DNA from: an uncultured Lachnospiraceae bacterium
Lineage (GTDB): Bacteria; Bacillota; Clostridia; Lachnospirales; Lachnospiraceae
Reading direction: 5' to 3'
Assembly: GCA_910587155.1 (NCBI GenBank)
Contig: CAJULA010000014.1
Span: 27,116 to 91,115 of the forward strand
DNA: 64,000 nucleotides
Of the stretch, positions 10,158-19,440 are shown in pieces (the stretch's first letter is position 1; the number at the start of each line of letters is the position of its first letter). The notes under the pieces are model-generated. The model saw only the letters and a program-made list of their open reading frames with translations. It searched no databases and had not been told where the DNA came from. The position numbers were made by a program, and so were the translations under genes.

Positions 10158-11219
10158 CTAACTGAAAAAAACATCTGCCCCCTCCGGTTCGATCCTTATT
10201 TCCTGTAACTGAACTGCTTCCAAATGCAAAAATGGGACCATTTCTCTTGTAAACAAAGTCTTCTGCATACAGGAACCCCGGAAAGAAATTTCGGTAAACT
10301 CAAAATCCCGGAAATCTGCCCCGGAAAGATCACATTCATGAAAAACCACATGTTCCAGTTTCGACTGCCTGAAATTACATTTTCTGAAACTGCATCCTGA
10401 AAAAACAGTGTTTTTTATAAAAGTTTTCCGAAAGCTGCTTCCGTACAGCACACTGCTTTCCATCCTGCATTGAAGCAGACTGCCATATCGGAAACTCTGA
10501 AATAAAAGCGCCTTCTTTATGACCGTCAACTCATTGAAAACAACACGGTCCCAATTACCGTACACATAAGATGTATCCACTTTTTCCACATCATTATCTC
10601 TCTGAAGTATCTCAAACAGTTCCTGATTACGCAGTCTGCCATCTCCCACAAAGACCGTCGCACTCTCTTCCCAGTGACCGCCCCATTTTACGAAGAAAGG
10701 TTCCTCCTTCGCGACGGCTTTTACATCCGCAGACTCATCAAAATCCCACAAATATCTCCTTATATTATCAGCAAAACGGCGACTGACAAAATACATGATT
10801 TCCGTCAGTTCATGGTCTGCATCGGTATAAAGGATGCCGCTTCGGCACTTACCGACGATCTCATATAACTGCTTTTTCAAACTCTGCAGCGGTTCTGCAA
10901 TACAATCCACCCTGACCGGTAGGAACACACCCCTGCGGTCAAGAAAATAATCCCGCCCATATGCTGACAATAAATAGACAAATGCTCCGCAGGGAATATA
11001 TGATCTTAACAAGGAAATCTGGAAATACCGCACACGCGAAGCTTCTTCTGTTTTCTGCTTCTGCAAAACAATATTACATAATTCATAAAGCCTGTTTATA
11101 ATCAGATTTCCCAGTTCTTCCTCATGTTCATTCAGAAAATCAGACAGCCTTGTCTTTGCAGCGGCAGTTATATCTGCGATATAGACGTGAAAATCCTGTA
11201 GTGCCAGAGTTCTGTCCAT
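10158..11219 (-). CDS. Pentapeptide repeat protein of the injection module
   Basis: This is about 353 residues long. The N-terminal 200 residues are helical (FLNEHEEELGNLIINRLYEL). The C-terminal part carries pentapeptide units such as LLQCRMESSVLYGSSFRKT, CSFRKCNFRQSKLEH and CDLSGADFRDFEF. The 35511-36581 protein has the same two-part layout and the same position after the VgrG gene. In Gram-negative T6SS, DUF2169 adaptors are often joined to pentapeptide repeats, so an adaptor role in loading the spike is a reasonable inference. ATG at 11219 follows GGGGAGG closely. An alternative ATG at 11234 overlaps the VgrG stop as TAATG but has no ribosome site. Confidence 0.75.
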   Translation of the reverse strand: MDRTLALQDFHVYIADITAAAKTRLSDFLNEHEEELGNLIINRLYELCNIVLQKQKTEEASRVRYFQISLLRSYIPCGAFVYLLSAYGRDYFLDRRGVFLPVRVDCIAEPLQSLKKQLYEIVGKCRSGILYTDADHELTEIMYFVSRRFADNIRRYLWDFDESADVKAVAKEEPFFVKWGGHWEESATVFVGDGRLRNQELFEILQRDNDVEKVDTSYVYGNWDRVVFNELTVIKKALLFQSFRYGSLLQCRMESSVLYGSSFRKTFIKNTVFSGCSFRKCNFRQSKLEHVVFHECDLSGADFRDFEFTEISFRGSCMQKTLFTREMVPFLHLEAVQLQEIRIEPEGADVFFS

Positions 11220-11233
11220 ATATCCTCCCCGCA

Positions 11234-12658
11234 TTAATTGCTGTATACTTTTGTTCCATGAATAATGACGTTGCCTGACTGATTCACACTCACATGAGAA
11301 GAGCCTTTTTTCAGCAGCAACGTTTCCTGTGCCGCCACCGTTATATGTGACTTCGCCATAATGGAAACATCTTCTTTAGCTGTCAATTCGACATTTTTTG
11401 CTCCATATACTGACAAGGTACCATCCTTCCCCAGAAAAACCGTAGCCTGTCCATTATCTGCATTAATGATGATTCCTTCTTCCGCGAATTTGATCACTTT
11501 CTGATGTACGGTCGCCAGATATTTGATATCCGGATCCGCCATCGGATCCACACTGTCTCCGTTCTTCGGTTCATGACTGCTAACTGCGCTGACCGCATAA
11601 GCTTCCCTCTCATCCCTGGTCGGGAAATATACCCGTACACCGTCCCCTTTTTCCGGCATACAATACCATCCGCTGCCATCCGGAGAAGCAGACATTGTGG
11701 AATACGGAAACCAATAAGCAGCCCGCCCCGGTCCGTCGATATCCAGATCTACCATTATTCTGTTTCTTGCTACATCAGCCACCTTTCCGGTAAGGGAACT
11801 TCCAACCAGGGCCATATTATAGGTACGAAGAGAACGGAACCCTTCTTTTAATTTTAATAAATAATAATTTTTAAGAATGCCATCTTCCAGAATGTGCTGT
11901 GCCTGTTCTATAAACAGCCTCTTTCCGTTCAGTTCAATTTGCTGTCCAATAGAAAATACCGTGGGATGTTGGATTTCAAATATAATATAATCCGTTTCTC
12001 TGGCATCGGGCCATCCATTACTTTTCATCAGTTCATAGCTCTCCAACGATTTCCTGACAGAATATTGAAAAGCCGATATTTTTTCACATTCTCCCCTGTC
12101 TGCTACGCCTGCATATATAGCAATCCCCACTGTACTTACATCAGATATAAGCACCGCGCCATATCTCGATATGACACGCTTTAAAAACTCCCAGTCCGTT
12201 TCCTGAAACTGCACCAACAGGTCACCAATAGGATCATCCGGTATCTGAAAAATAATATTCGTATTTTCATAACCTGCCATGATCTCTCTTATCATCTGAT
12301 GCACCGTCATTTCCGTATTCTGAAAAGACCGTGATTTCAGTTCCACCGCCATCAGACAAGTATTGCCTTTCGCCGTCAGATTTAAATAAAAAACGCCTCC
12401 TTCTCTGCTGACATATAAACTGGTCACCATCCCCCTGAACAGAACCTGTTCCCTCCCTGGCATCTGGCAAGACAGCGAAAGCGGAGTCAGTTTTCTAACC
12501 GTATAAATATATTGATCCGCAATCTCTTCACTGAGTACTGCTGTCAGTTCCAATGTCCCGTGTTCGTTGGAACTTTTACGCAATGAAAGAGATGTAATAT
12601 GTTCCACTTCAAAAGGCATCAGACGCAGATTTTCATATGTAACCATATATTCTTCCAT
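11234..12658 (-). CDS. VgrG-like spike protein, module 1
   Basis: This 474-residue protein has the gp27-like hub fold followed by the gp5-like OB fold and needle. Key segments are FQETDWEFLKRVISRYG near residue 155, LTGKVADVARNRIMVDLDIDG at the start of the OB domain, and MPEKGDGVRVYFPTRDE. The C-terminal beta-repeats include VELTAKEDVSIMAKSHITVAA. It aligns by eye with the VgrG at 36592-38256 and the N-terminus of the VgrG-RHS protein. An AGGAGG lies 11 bases before the chosen ATG; an in-frame ATG at 12646 is possible. No separate effector domain is visible, so it probably trimerises as a plain hub. Confidence 0.88.
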   Translation of the reverse strand: MEEYMVTYENLRLMPFEVEHITSLSLRKSSNEHGTLELTAVLSEEIADQYIYTVRKLTPLSLSCQMPGREQVLFRGMVTSLYVSREGGVFYLNLTAKGNTCLMAVELKSRSFQNTEMTVHQMIREIMAGYENTNIIFQIPDDPIGDLLVQFQETDWEFLKRVISRYGAVLISDVSTVGIAIYAGVADRGECEKISAFQYSVRKSLESYELMKSNGWPDARETDYIIFEIQHPTVFSIGQQIELNGKRLFIEQAQHILEDGILKNYYLLKLKEGFRSLRTYNMALVGSSLTGKVADVARNRIMVDLDIDGPGRAAYWFPYSTMSASPDGSGWYCMPEKGDGVRVYFPTRDEREAYAVSAVSSHEPKNGDSVDPMADPDIKYLATVHQKVIKFAEEGIIINADNGQATVFLGKDGTLSVYGAKNVELTAKEDVSIMAKSHITVAAQETLLLKKGSSHVSVNQSGNVIIHGTKVYSN

Positions 12659-12676
12659 ATCCCATAAGACCTCCTG

Positions 12677-13285
12677 TCACACATACAGATGCATTAATAT
12701 TGCCTTAAACAGATTCTCATAAGGAAATCTCCTCCTTAATCTGCAGATAAAACTCCCTGTAATACCCTTTTCATGTAGTCCGCAAAAACTCATGGAAAAA
12801 AGGTATCCTTCTCTGCTGTTTGTGATCCCTGACGTATATATAAGCTGTCTTGATCCTGAATCTATTTTCCCGCTTTCAACCGGCTGATACGGCATTTCAG
12901 ATAACCTTGCCTGCTCGGTCACCCGACGTTGATACTCTTCCCCTGTCACCGGATCTATCTTTGCTGCCATATCATAAATGGTAAAAGTAAATCCAAGATC
13001 CTTATAATTGACTACAAATAACTTTTCCTGATTACTGTACAGGTCGATATCCTCCGGAAATACGATACAGCCCACACTCTCCCCGAAGAACATTCTTTTT
13101 TCTGCTTTGTACTTCTTATTGCCCGGTACTGCAAATCCCTGTTCCAGTTCTTCAAAAAAGCTTTCGACAGGTTTCTGATTATTTTGACGCATTTGCAATT
13201 CACGCCTTATCTCTTCCGTCTGTCTGGTATCTGCCAATTTTCTTGTACGTTCTTTTTCTTTTTTGATCAATTCTTCATCCAGCAT
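12677..13285 (-). CDS. Conserved protein of unknown function in injection module 1
   Basis: This is a 202-residue protein starting MLDEELIKKEKERTRK. The first 60 residues are a charged coiled-coil-like helix. The rest is mixed sheet with segments such as GESVGCIVFPEDIDLYS and a basic C-terminus (ICRLRRRFPYENLF). No signal peptide or membrane segment is seen. It sits between the Hsp70-like gene and the VgrG gene, where phage and T6SS loci place baseplate components. Module 2 has three unrelated-looking unknown proteins (42386, 43213 and 39019) in the comparable zone. I do not recognise the family; a baseplate or adaptor role is a positional guess. The start is preceded by GGGGAAGGAT. Confidence 0.6.
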   Translation of the reverse strand: MLDEELIKKEKERTRKLADTRQTEEIRRELQMRQNNQKPVESFFEELEQGFAVPGNKKYKAEKRMFFGESVGCIVFPEDIDLYSNQEKLFVVNYKDLGFTFTIYDMAAKIDPVTGEEYQRRVTEQARLSEMPYQPVESGKIDSGSRQLIYTSGITNSREGYLFSMSFCGLHEKGITGSFICRLRRRFPYENLFKAILMHLYV

Positions 13286-13304
13286 ATCCTTCCCCTGTCT
13301 TTCT

Positions 13305-15779
13305 TTATTTCCTCCCATCAAAAAAATTCAATTCCCATGTGTCATCCTCAAAATCGAAAAAGGCCTCTTCCCCTTTGTAAAGCACTTCTCCTTCCCGCAA
13401 AACCGGAAGCACCACAAATCCCCAGCGCTTTCGGGATACCCATACGAAAAATTTCATCTCTCCTTCCAGAATCGTGTCTGTCTCTTCCTGTATGACAGTA
13501 CCGCCATATTTCTGCTCGATCTCCTCCTGAGTGGTCTTCTGGAAATCCGTCTTATGATACGCAAAGTGATACGTTTTCAGCCGTTGCCCCTGCTCATCGT
13601 TCAGATAGAGATCCAGTTGCTTTCCAATCATAAAACGGGAAATATATCCGATATGTTCCTCCGGATCCAGGCTTCTGATCAATACCTGTTCCCTGTTTTC
13701 GTGTGTATATGCCACGATTTCATAAGGCAGTGTCCTCACCCGGTAATTATGATTTACTTTCGTATAACCCAATTTACAGTTGCGGAAATAGATCAATGCC
13801 CCTTCCAGGCTACACATCTTCAGCCCAGCCCCGTCATTGTCCTGCCTTGTATTCTGAATCAGCTTCCCCGGAACATATTGTTTCAATGCCTCCATAAATA
13901 TAGGGGATTTGCATGACTGCCCTGTCAGCTTAATCATCTCATAATCCTGCAGATCCCCCTGTTCGAATTTGGTGTCCAGAAAGCGTTCCATTAACTGATA
14001 AATATCAGGCCTTAAAAGTGTCTCTGTTTCATGCAGATACAGCCGAAAATCCACTCTCTGTCTCATATGCTCAAACTTTCCGTCCACGCAAACCGACAAC
14101 CTCCATTTATCAAGAAATATTTTGTCATTTTGCGATGCATGCTCTGTGCTGATATACAGTTCATAGCAAAACCCTGGCCTGAAAAAACGTTTTTTCACAT
14201 CTTCTGCCAGTTCAAACAGGTAATAATAGTTATTTTTCACATAGAAATACTGCTCTCTGCTACGTTCCTCATATTCTTTGAAACGGGTGGGAAGAATAGA
14301 TTCCGCTTGCAGATACAGTCTGTTTAGCTCGTCGTACGGCTTTTCACTCTCCGCTAAAAACGTATCATCTGTACACAAAACCCCCAATATTTCTGCAATC
14401 CTGATTTTTAACAATTGTAGAATACGATAGGTGAGATTATTACCACCGAAATTGGTGTCTCCGTTCTCATATCTGGTCTCCAGATCAATACTATAAGAAA
14501 CTCGGTTATTGTTAATGCGGAACACTCCTGAGGTCAGATCGGTGGTTCCCCCTCCGCAGTCGATAATCAGTGCATGATACCAACGATTTCTCTCATAGCG
14601 CTCTTCACTGATCAGGTTATGGATACTGTGATATAAAACAGCCATCCCTTCATCCAGTTCACAGTTCACTTCATATTCCGGAAGTATCTGAGTAAACAGC
14701 TCGCAGAATTTCTCTTTTTGTCGGACAGGAGCAAGCAATTGTATCTCCTTAAAACTGCATTTGAATTGTTGCTGAGCCAGCCCGATCAGGTAATCCATGT
14801 ATGCCCGCAACATTTCTTTCCGCCCTGTCTGATGTTTGTAGCCATTTTTCAGTACAACAGCTTCCCTGCGTCCGGCATCACTGACCCAGCGTTTGATATC
14901 ATAAAATATGGCTGCATCCTCATCCTGATAATTCTGTCTGATCAGTTCCAGTGCATCGAATCCAAATACATACTCCGTCCTGTCAGCCTGTATTCCTTTC
15001 ACGCCAATAACGGTGGGAATCATTGATTTTCCTCTGTCTGTGGCGATTCTGACACTGCCGTCCGGCAAACAGATTCCCATGGTAGTATTGGAGCTTCCAA
15101 AGTCGATTACCAGAGGCAGATCTGCTTTCTCAATCTCCTTTTCCTGAATGTCCAGCAGTGGGATTCTGAGCGCCTCTATATAACCGGGAATGGAAACACG
15201 GTTTCCGTAATAGCAGTCATATATAAATTCCGAACTGCGCATATCGGGAAAATACAAGATAAAATACTGGTGTTTTTCCAGCGGCTTTACCGCAACGTCC
15301 CTGCCTTTGAAAAGATAGTAATCTTCTTTGATTTTCTGAAGATAAAAGCAAGTATAAACCCGGAATCTTTCATCAAGCAAAAGCAGATTTCCTTCGTATA
15401 GCACATCTTCTGACTGTACCCGATAGCCATCAAGTTCATTGATGCCTATCCCGCGATACATCATAATGGTTCCCGGTATCCTTACCTGCTGCCCCTGTAC
15501 GAGATGGAGTGGATTGTTTTCCAGAAAAGTCTGTATATGTTCCAGCCCATTTTCATGATTTGCGTTGATATGCCTGTACTCTTTTCTGCCCCGAAATTTC
15601 ATGATCAGACGAATCAGCCCTTCTCTGTCCTCATACTGTGCTGGCATTGCCACCAGACGTTCCTTTCTGCATATCTCACGCAGATGAAACAGCGTCATCT
15701 TTTCTAAATCTTTCTGACTGTAAATACTGGGGACCTTTTCTTTCCGTTCTTGGTTCAGTGTATATGTATACTGACTCAT
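13305..15779 (-). CDS. Hsp70/actin-fold ATPase with N-terminal SAP-like domain, module 1
   Basis: This is an 824-residue protein. Residues about 25-75 (LREICRKERLVAMP to LIRLIMKFRG) look like a SAP or Rho-N-like helical domain. Near residue 220 comes the Hsp70 phosphate-1 motif VIDFGSSNTTMGI. Near residue 405 comes phosphate-2 LIIDCGGGTTDLTSG, and later YEMIKLTGQSCKSPIF resembles the adenosine loop. Both phosphate motifs are intact, so ATP hydrolysis is expected. A usual Hsp70 substrate-binding domain is not evident. The start overlaps the upstream stop as ATGA. With the J-domain protein at 19441-19866 it may form a chaperone pair for handling sheath or effector. The paralogue at 39816-42269 has lost both motifs. 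Confidence 0.85.
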   Translation of the reverse strand: MSQYTYTLNQERKEKVPSIYSQKDLEKMTLFHLREICRKERLVAMPAQYEDREGLIRLIMKFRGRKEYRHINANHENGLEHIQTFLENNPLHLVQGQQVRIPGTIMMYRGIGINELDGYRVQSEDVLYEGNLLLLDERFRVYTCFYLQKIKEDYYLFKGRDVAVKPLEKHQYFILYFPDMRSSEFIYDCYYGNRVSIPGYIEALRIPLLDIQEKEIEKADLPLVIDFGSSNTTMGICLPDGSVRIATDRGKSMIPTVIGVKGIQADRTEYVFGFDALELIRQNYQDEDAAIFYDIKRWVSDAGRREAVVLKNGYKHQTGRKEMLRAYMDYLIGLAQQQFKCSFKEIQLLAPVRQKEKFCELFTQILPEYEVNCELDEGMAVLYHSIHNLISEERYERNRWYHALIIDCGGGTTDLTSGVFRINNNRVSYSIDLETRYENGDTNFGGNNLTYRILQLLKIRIAEILGVLCTDDTFLAESEKPYDELNRLYLQAESILPTRFKEYEERSREQYFYVKNNYYYLFELAEDVKKRFFRPGFCYELYISTEHASQNDKIFLDKWRLSVCVDGKFEHMRQRVDFRLYLHETETLLRPDIYQLMERFLDTKFEQGDLQDYEMIKLTGQSCKSPIFMEALKQYVPGKLIQNTRQDNDGAGLKMCSLEGALIYFRNCKLGYTKVNHNYRVRTLPYEIVAYTHENREQVLIRSLDPEEHIGYISRFMIGKQLDLYLNDEQGQRLKTYHFAYHKTDFQKTTQEEIEQKYGGTVIQEETDTILEGEMKFFVWVSRKRWGFVVLPVLREGEVLYKGEEAFFDFEDDTWELNFFDGRK

Positions 15780-17512
15780 GTCCGCCCCCCGCTTTCATCC
15801 TTTGCTTCATCCGGGCTGTCTTTTGTCTCTTCCGGCCAAGCTTCGCTGTCCTGTTGTTGTTCCATCTGTCTGGCGGCCTCGATCCCTGCCCTGGCCGCAG
15901 CAATCTTCCCATTGATCCCGTCCGCCAGATCGGGCAGTTCCAGTCGGATGTAAATGGCCTGTGCCGTCTGATAAAATGTAATCGCGCTCTCGTACATTCC
16001 CCCTGCCAGCATTTCGTTTCCTTTATTCTCCAGTTCAATGGCATTTTGCTGATCATTTGCTTTCTGCTGATTCTCAAGCTCCCGTTTTGCTTCTTCCTCC
16101 TGCTGCTGTTTCGCCGCCTCTGCTTCTGCCGACTCCTCCAATTCCTTTTTCCTGTCTGTTTCCTTCTGCAGTTCTGCTTCTATTACTGCCTCAGCCGCTG
16201 CCTGTTTTTGCATGGCTTCTTCTTTCCCCTCCGCATAATAAAGAGAAGCTGCCTTTTCTTTTGCTTCTTTGTATTTTTCAATGGCACCTTCCAGATTGCC
16301 GTCAGCCTCTTTACGTTCCCCCATATCAAGCAGGTCAAATACATCAATATAATTTTTTGTCAGTTCCAGCTGACTATCGATATATCTTTTTCCTGTATTT
16401 CCTGCCACAATGGACAGTTCTCTGGCCGTAAGATACATCGTCTGCGCTTTCTGATATTCCGCTTCCATGATTGCTGCATCCGCCATAATAATCTGCTCCG
16501 CCAGTTTTTTATATTGATCCGCCTCTTGTACTTCTTCCTCATCATTCAAAGTCTTTGCCAGCTTTAATGCCTCAGTAAATTCTTCTGCCGCCTTCTGGTA
16601 GTTATCATACAACAGATATGCCTCTCCACTCTCCATGTACTGCTGAAGATTCTCTCTTTTCATACGGACGGATCTGCCGCGCAAATATAAGCCAAGACCT
16701 GCTGCCCCGACAATCAGCAAAATAGGGAGCAGGATCTTAAATATTTTTTTAATGGTCCATTTCTTTTTCGGAGACTGGTACACTCCATCCACAAAGGTAA
16801 CTGCCAGCGTATAGTTGTCTATACTCTGATTCTCCTGATTTTTCAGAATGACATCTTCCACCTGATTCAGTATTTCCTGCGGCTCTTTGGCATCCTTTAA
16901 AAAATCAAGAAGCTGCCCATCATCGCACCGCTCCCATACCCCCCGTGACAGGACTGCGAAAGTATCACCACTTTCCAATTTTATCTTTTTAGAGCGCCGT
17001 ACCTGCGGAGTCCCTCTTTCACCGAGAAAAGAATAGAGATTATTGCGGGCCTCATGGGCTGCAGCCTGATCCGGCAGTATCTTTTCCCTTTCCACAAGAT
17101 TCTGTGTCAGTGACTGATCTGTGCTGCGCGCAAGAATACGGGCATTTCTGATCAGATAAAATCTGCTGTTCCCCACATGACAATACCTGATCTTCCGATA
17201 ATCGGTCGCCGCAACTACCACGGATGCCTTCAAGTGCATGCCGCCACGCTGCCTGAGTAGTTCTTTGTGTGCTTTTATCAGATAACACTTTAATTTGCGC
17301 CCTGACAGAGAAGGATGTTCCGTAAATTCCCGGATCACACTCTCGACCACCAGTCGGGCACTGCTGATAAAAGGTTCTTCATCCAGTCCGTCTGCCAGCA
17401 CATAACAGGCAAAATCATCCATTTCCACATAACCAAAATAATCTCTGTTGGACAGTTTCTGCCCTTCCTCCGACATATTAGCTGTCCTGAATTCAGAATT
17501 TATCCTTCTCAT
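15776..17512 (-). CDS. PP2C-like pseudophosphatase with transmembrane helix and repeat tail
   Basis: This is a 578-residue protein. Residues 1-245 follow the PP2C fold: CYVLADGLDEEPFISSARL, CHVGNSRFYLI, then SRGVWERCDD and SIDNYTLAVTFV. The invariant SDG motif reads SRG, and the DGxGG motif reads DGLDE. One transmembrane helix follows near residue 262 (IFKILLPILLIVGAAGLGLYL). After it come TPR-like alpha repeats and a glutamate/lysine-rich coiled coil, probably outside the membrane. The gene overlaps both neighbours. The same architecture recurs at 44384-46468. Sensing or scaffolding is more likely than phosphate removal if the metal site is truly broken. Confidence 0.8.
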   Translation of the reverse strand: MRRINSEFRTANMSEEGQKLSNRDYFGYVEMDDFACYVLADGLDEEPFISSARLVVESVIREFTEHPSLSGRKLKCYLIKAHKELLRQRGGMHLKASVVVAATDYRKIRYCHVGNSRFYLIRNARILARSTDQSLTQNLVEREKILPDQAAAHEARNNLYSFLGERGTPQVRRSKKIKLESGDTFAVLSRGVWERCDDGQLLDFLKDAKEPQEILNQVEDVILKNQENQSIDNYTLAVTFVDGVYQSPKKKWTIKKIFKILLPILLIVGAAGLGLYLRGRSVRMKRENLQQYMESGEAYLLYDNYQKAAEEFTEALKLAKTLNDEEEVQEADQYKKLAEQIIMADAAIMEAEYQKAQTMYLTARELSIVAGNTGKRYIDSQLELTKNYIDVFDLLDMGERKEADGNLEGAIEKYKEAKEKAASLYYAEGKEEAMQKQAAAEAVIEAELQKETDRKKELEESAEAEAAKQQQEEEAKRELENQQKANDQQNAIELENKGNEMLAGGMYESAITFYQTAQAIYIRLELPDLADGINGKIAAARAGIEAARQMEQQQDSEAWPEETKDSPDEAKDESGGRT

Positions 17513-18344
17513 CCGTTGTCTCCACCCGCACCTTTAATAAGAGTACACTTCCGTTGTCCATTTCCTGGTGCTGCTTTGATTCCGCCTTCTGTACAATCGC
17601 ATCTGCCTGGCTCTGTACAGATATCCGTTCCAACAGAATATCTTCCATTTCGCCCCAGGATACTGTTTCAAATATCCCCCGGCTGACCATCAATACTGTA
17701 TCCTGATCTTTCAGCCTGATGGGCCGGTCACATCGCTCAATTTCACGGAAACCGTCCTTCCCCAGATAATTCCATATTCTTTTTTCATCCATACTCCAAA
17801 TGGCTTCCTGCCGGGATATGTTACCCATATGGTATGCTTCTGCCGCAAGCACATCAACGGTCTGGCCCTCGTTCAGAGGAATGAGTTCTTTTCCACGCAT
17901 CAGGGCAATACGAAGATCTCCAGCAGAGGCATAATATAAATGAGTTCTGTTCACAAAAACGGCCGCCATACCTGCCCCGCCTCTGCGCTCCCCAATTGTC
18001 TGTCGGATACGTCTGTGGGCCTGAGCAAAGGTACTTTTAAAAAAATAAATAGGATTATTAAGTATCTGATATGGCTCAAAACAGTCTAAAACAGAATCAG
18101 CCGCCAGATGTGCACACACTTTTCCCGTATTCTCACTGCCTGTCCCATCAGCCAGAACTGCTATAGTCCCCGCACAGTTTGACAATGCTTCCGCATAATC
18201 AGCCTGTATCTCCCTGCGCCCCATGCTCTGGCTGATTGCTACACATACCGGTTCTTTTGTCCACTTCGGCAAAAAAAGCAGCCGTACCATAACCGCTGTC
18301 AGAAACAGGCCTGCGCTGACCGAGATAATTATCATTTCCGTCAT
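17493..18344 (-). CDS. PP2C-like protein with N-terminal membrane anchor
   Basis: This is a 283-residue protein. Residues 4-25 are hydrophobic (MIIISVSAGLFLTAVMVRLLF) and look like a membrane anchor. The PP2C body has AVLADGTGSENTGKVCAHLA, YYASAGDLRIALMRGKEL and EMDNGSVLLLKV, so three of the usual motifs are present. The SDG motif is replaced by SRGIFETVSW. The ATG overlaps the stop of the zinc-ribbon FHA gene as ATGA, indicating translational coupling. Gram-negative T6SS has a PppA phosphatase that opposes the PpkA kinase through Fha; the gene pairing with FHA proteins fits that scheme, but no kinase is visible here. Confidence 0.8.
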   Translation of the reverse strand: MTEMIIISVSAGLFLTAVMVRLLFLPKWTKEPVCVAISQSMGRREIQADYAEALSNCAGTIAVLADGTGSENTGKVCAHLAADSVLDCFEPYQILNNPIYFFKSTFAQAHRRIRQTIGERRGGAGMAAVFVNRTHLYYASAGDLRIALMRGKELIPLNEGQTVDVLAAEAYHMGNISRQEAIWSMDEKRIWNYLGKDGFREIERCDRPIRLKDQDTVLMVSRGIFETVSWGEMEDILLERISVQSQADAIVQKAESKQHQEMDNGSVLLLKVRVETTDEKDKF

Positions 18345-18838
18345 TTCACATCATCCCAGCTGAAGTTCTGCCCACATAAAGGAGCAAACAGAAATCTGCT
18401 TTTTCCCAGACTGATCGTATCATAAGGCTTTAGCTCTGTCGGTACATAAACGGCCTCATCATTCAAATATGCCAGTCCGGCAGCGTCGCCGGGAAGAATA
18501 ACGGTATTCATCTTTTTCGCATCATATACAATAATTGTGTGATTTCTGCGATTAATCTCATTATCACCAAGTATCTGTATATCCATATCATCCCCACGTC
18601 CAACAAAATTTTTCCCGTCATGAATTTTGTAATCCATACCGACTCTGGCTCCCTCAATACAGACAAGCCAGCCACAGACCGGCCTGACCTCTTCCTGCAG
18701 AATTTCCACCGGCGGTTCAAATCCTGCGGGTTTTTCCGGGGCGGTTTCCTCCTGAGATTTCATATTACAATAAGGACAGATATTACCGTATCGTCTTGCA
18801 TTATATACGTGTCCGTTCGGACATTTTGTCAAACTCAT
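18341..18838 (-). CDS. Zinc-ribbon FHA domain protein, module 1
   Basis: This is a 165-residue protein. The N-terminus has a four-cysteine/histidine zinc ribbon (CPNGHVYNARRYGNICPYC). A linker leads to an FHA domain from about residue 57, with FVGRGDDMDIQILGDN, INRRNHTIIVYD and YDTISLGKSRFLFAPLCG. FHA domains bind phosphothreonine. The GR and NH positions are kept, while the usual serine is asparagine. The copy at 47079-47588 has the same zinc-ribbon plus FHA layout. Fha proteins trigger assembly of T6SS after threonine phosphorylation, and a similar role here is inferred. AGGAGAG precedes the start. Confidence 0.88.
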   Translation of the reverse strand: MSLTKCPNGHVYNARRYGNICPYCNMKSQEETAPEKPAGFEPPVEILQEEVRPVCGWLVCIEGARVGMDYKIHDGKNFVGRGDDMDIQILGDNEINRRNHTIIVYDAKKMNTVILPGDAAGLAYLNDEAVYVPTELKPYDTISLGKSRFLFAPLCGQNFSWDDVK

Positions 18839-18879
18839 CTCTGTTTTCTCTCCTGAATCACATAAGCCAAACTGCTATA

Positions 18880-19437
18880 CTACGACAAAAGTAGTTTTGT
18901 ATTTGCTATATAAATAATGTCTCCTGCAGCAACTCTGCAGGGACGGTTCATGACTTTATAACAGTCTCCGTCCTCGACTTTCTTTATTTTCACACCATTC
19001 TGCGAACCAAGGTCTTCTACAAACCAGCCATTATTACAAAAGTTTAAAGCCGCATGGCAGGGATCAATAAAAGTGCTGTACTCACAATCTTCCAGATCAA
19101 CATCAACGTCTTCTTCCGTATTCTTTTTTCCGATTACGACGGCAACCCTGTCAGACAGATCCCAGGATCGCACAGGCATATTCTGTTCATTCAAAAGAAT
19201 GAGCTGTCTCACCAATGTGACATCAGACGGATATTGCCTTTTATCTGTCGGCTCCCTCTGTCTACATTGCTCACACAGGTCCACCACCGTTACGACAAGA
19301 ATCACCACAATACAGGGTATAACAAACTCCCACTTCAGGGCTTCCATTCCCACATGCAGACCATACAGCAGTCCGCAGCCACCCAACAATATGGCAATAT
19401 CCGCTGCTGTTTTTATCCTGTTTTTTAACCCGGGCAT
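18880..19437 (-). CDS. Membrane-anchored FHA domain protein, module 1
   Basis: This is a 185-residue protein. Two hydrophobic helices lie at about residues 10-35 and 38-58 (IPCIVVILVVTVVDLC). The cytoplasmic C-terminal half is an FHA domain with CHAALNFCNNGWFVEDLGS followed by QNGVKI and AAGDIIYIANTKLLL. The DLGSQNG turn is a hallmark of FHA domains. The copy at 47625-48074 keeps one helix and a more divergent FHA. It probably recruits the soluble FHA and PP2C-like proteins to the membrane. The gene starts 4 bases after the J-domain gene stop. Confidence 0.85.
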   Translation of the reverse strand: MPGLKNRIKTAADIAILLGGCGLLYGLHVGMEALKWEFVIPCIVVILVVTVVDLCEQCRQREPTDKRQYPSDVTLVRQLILLNEQNMPVRSWDLSDRVAVVIGKKNTEEDVDVDLEDCEYSTFIDPCHAALNFCNNGWFVEDLGSQNGVKIKKVEDGDCYKVMNRPCRVAAGDIIYIANTKLLLS

Positions 19438-19440
19438 CTG

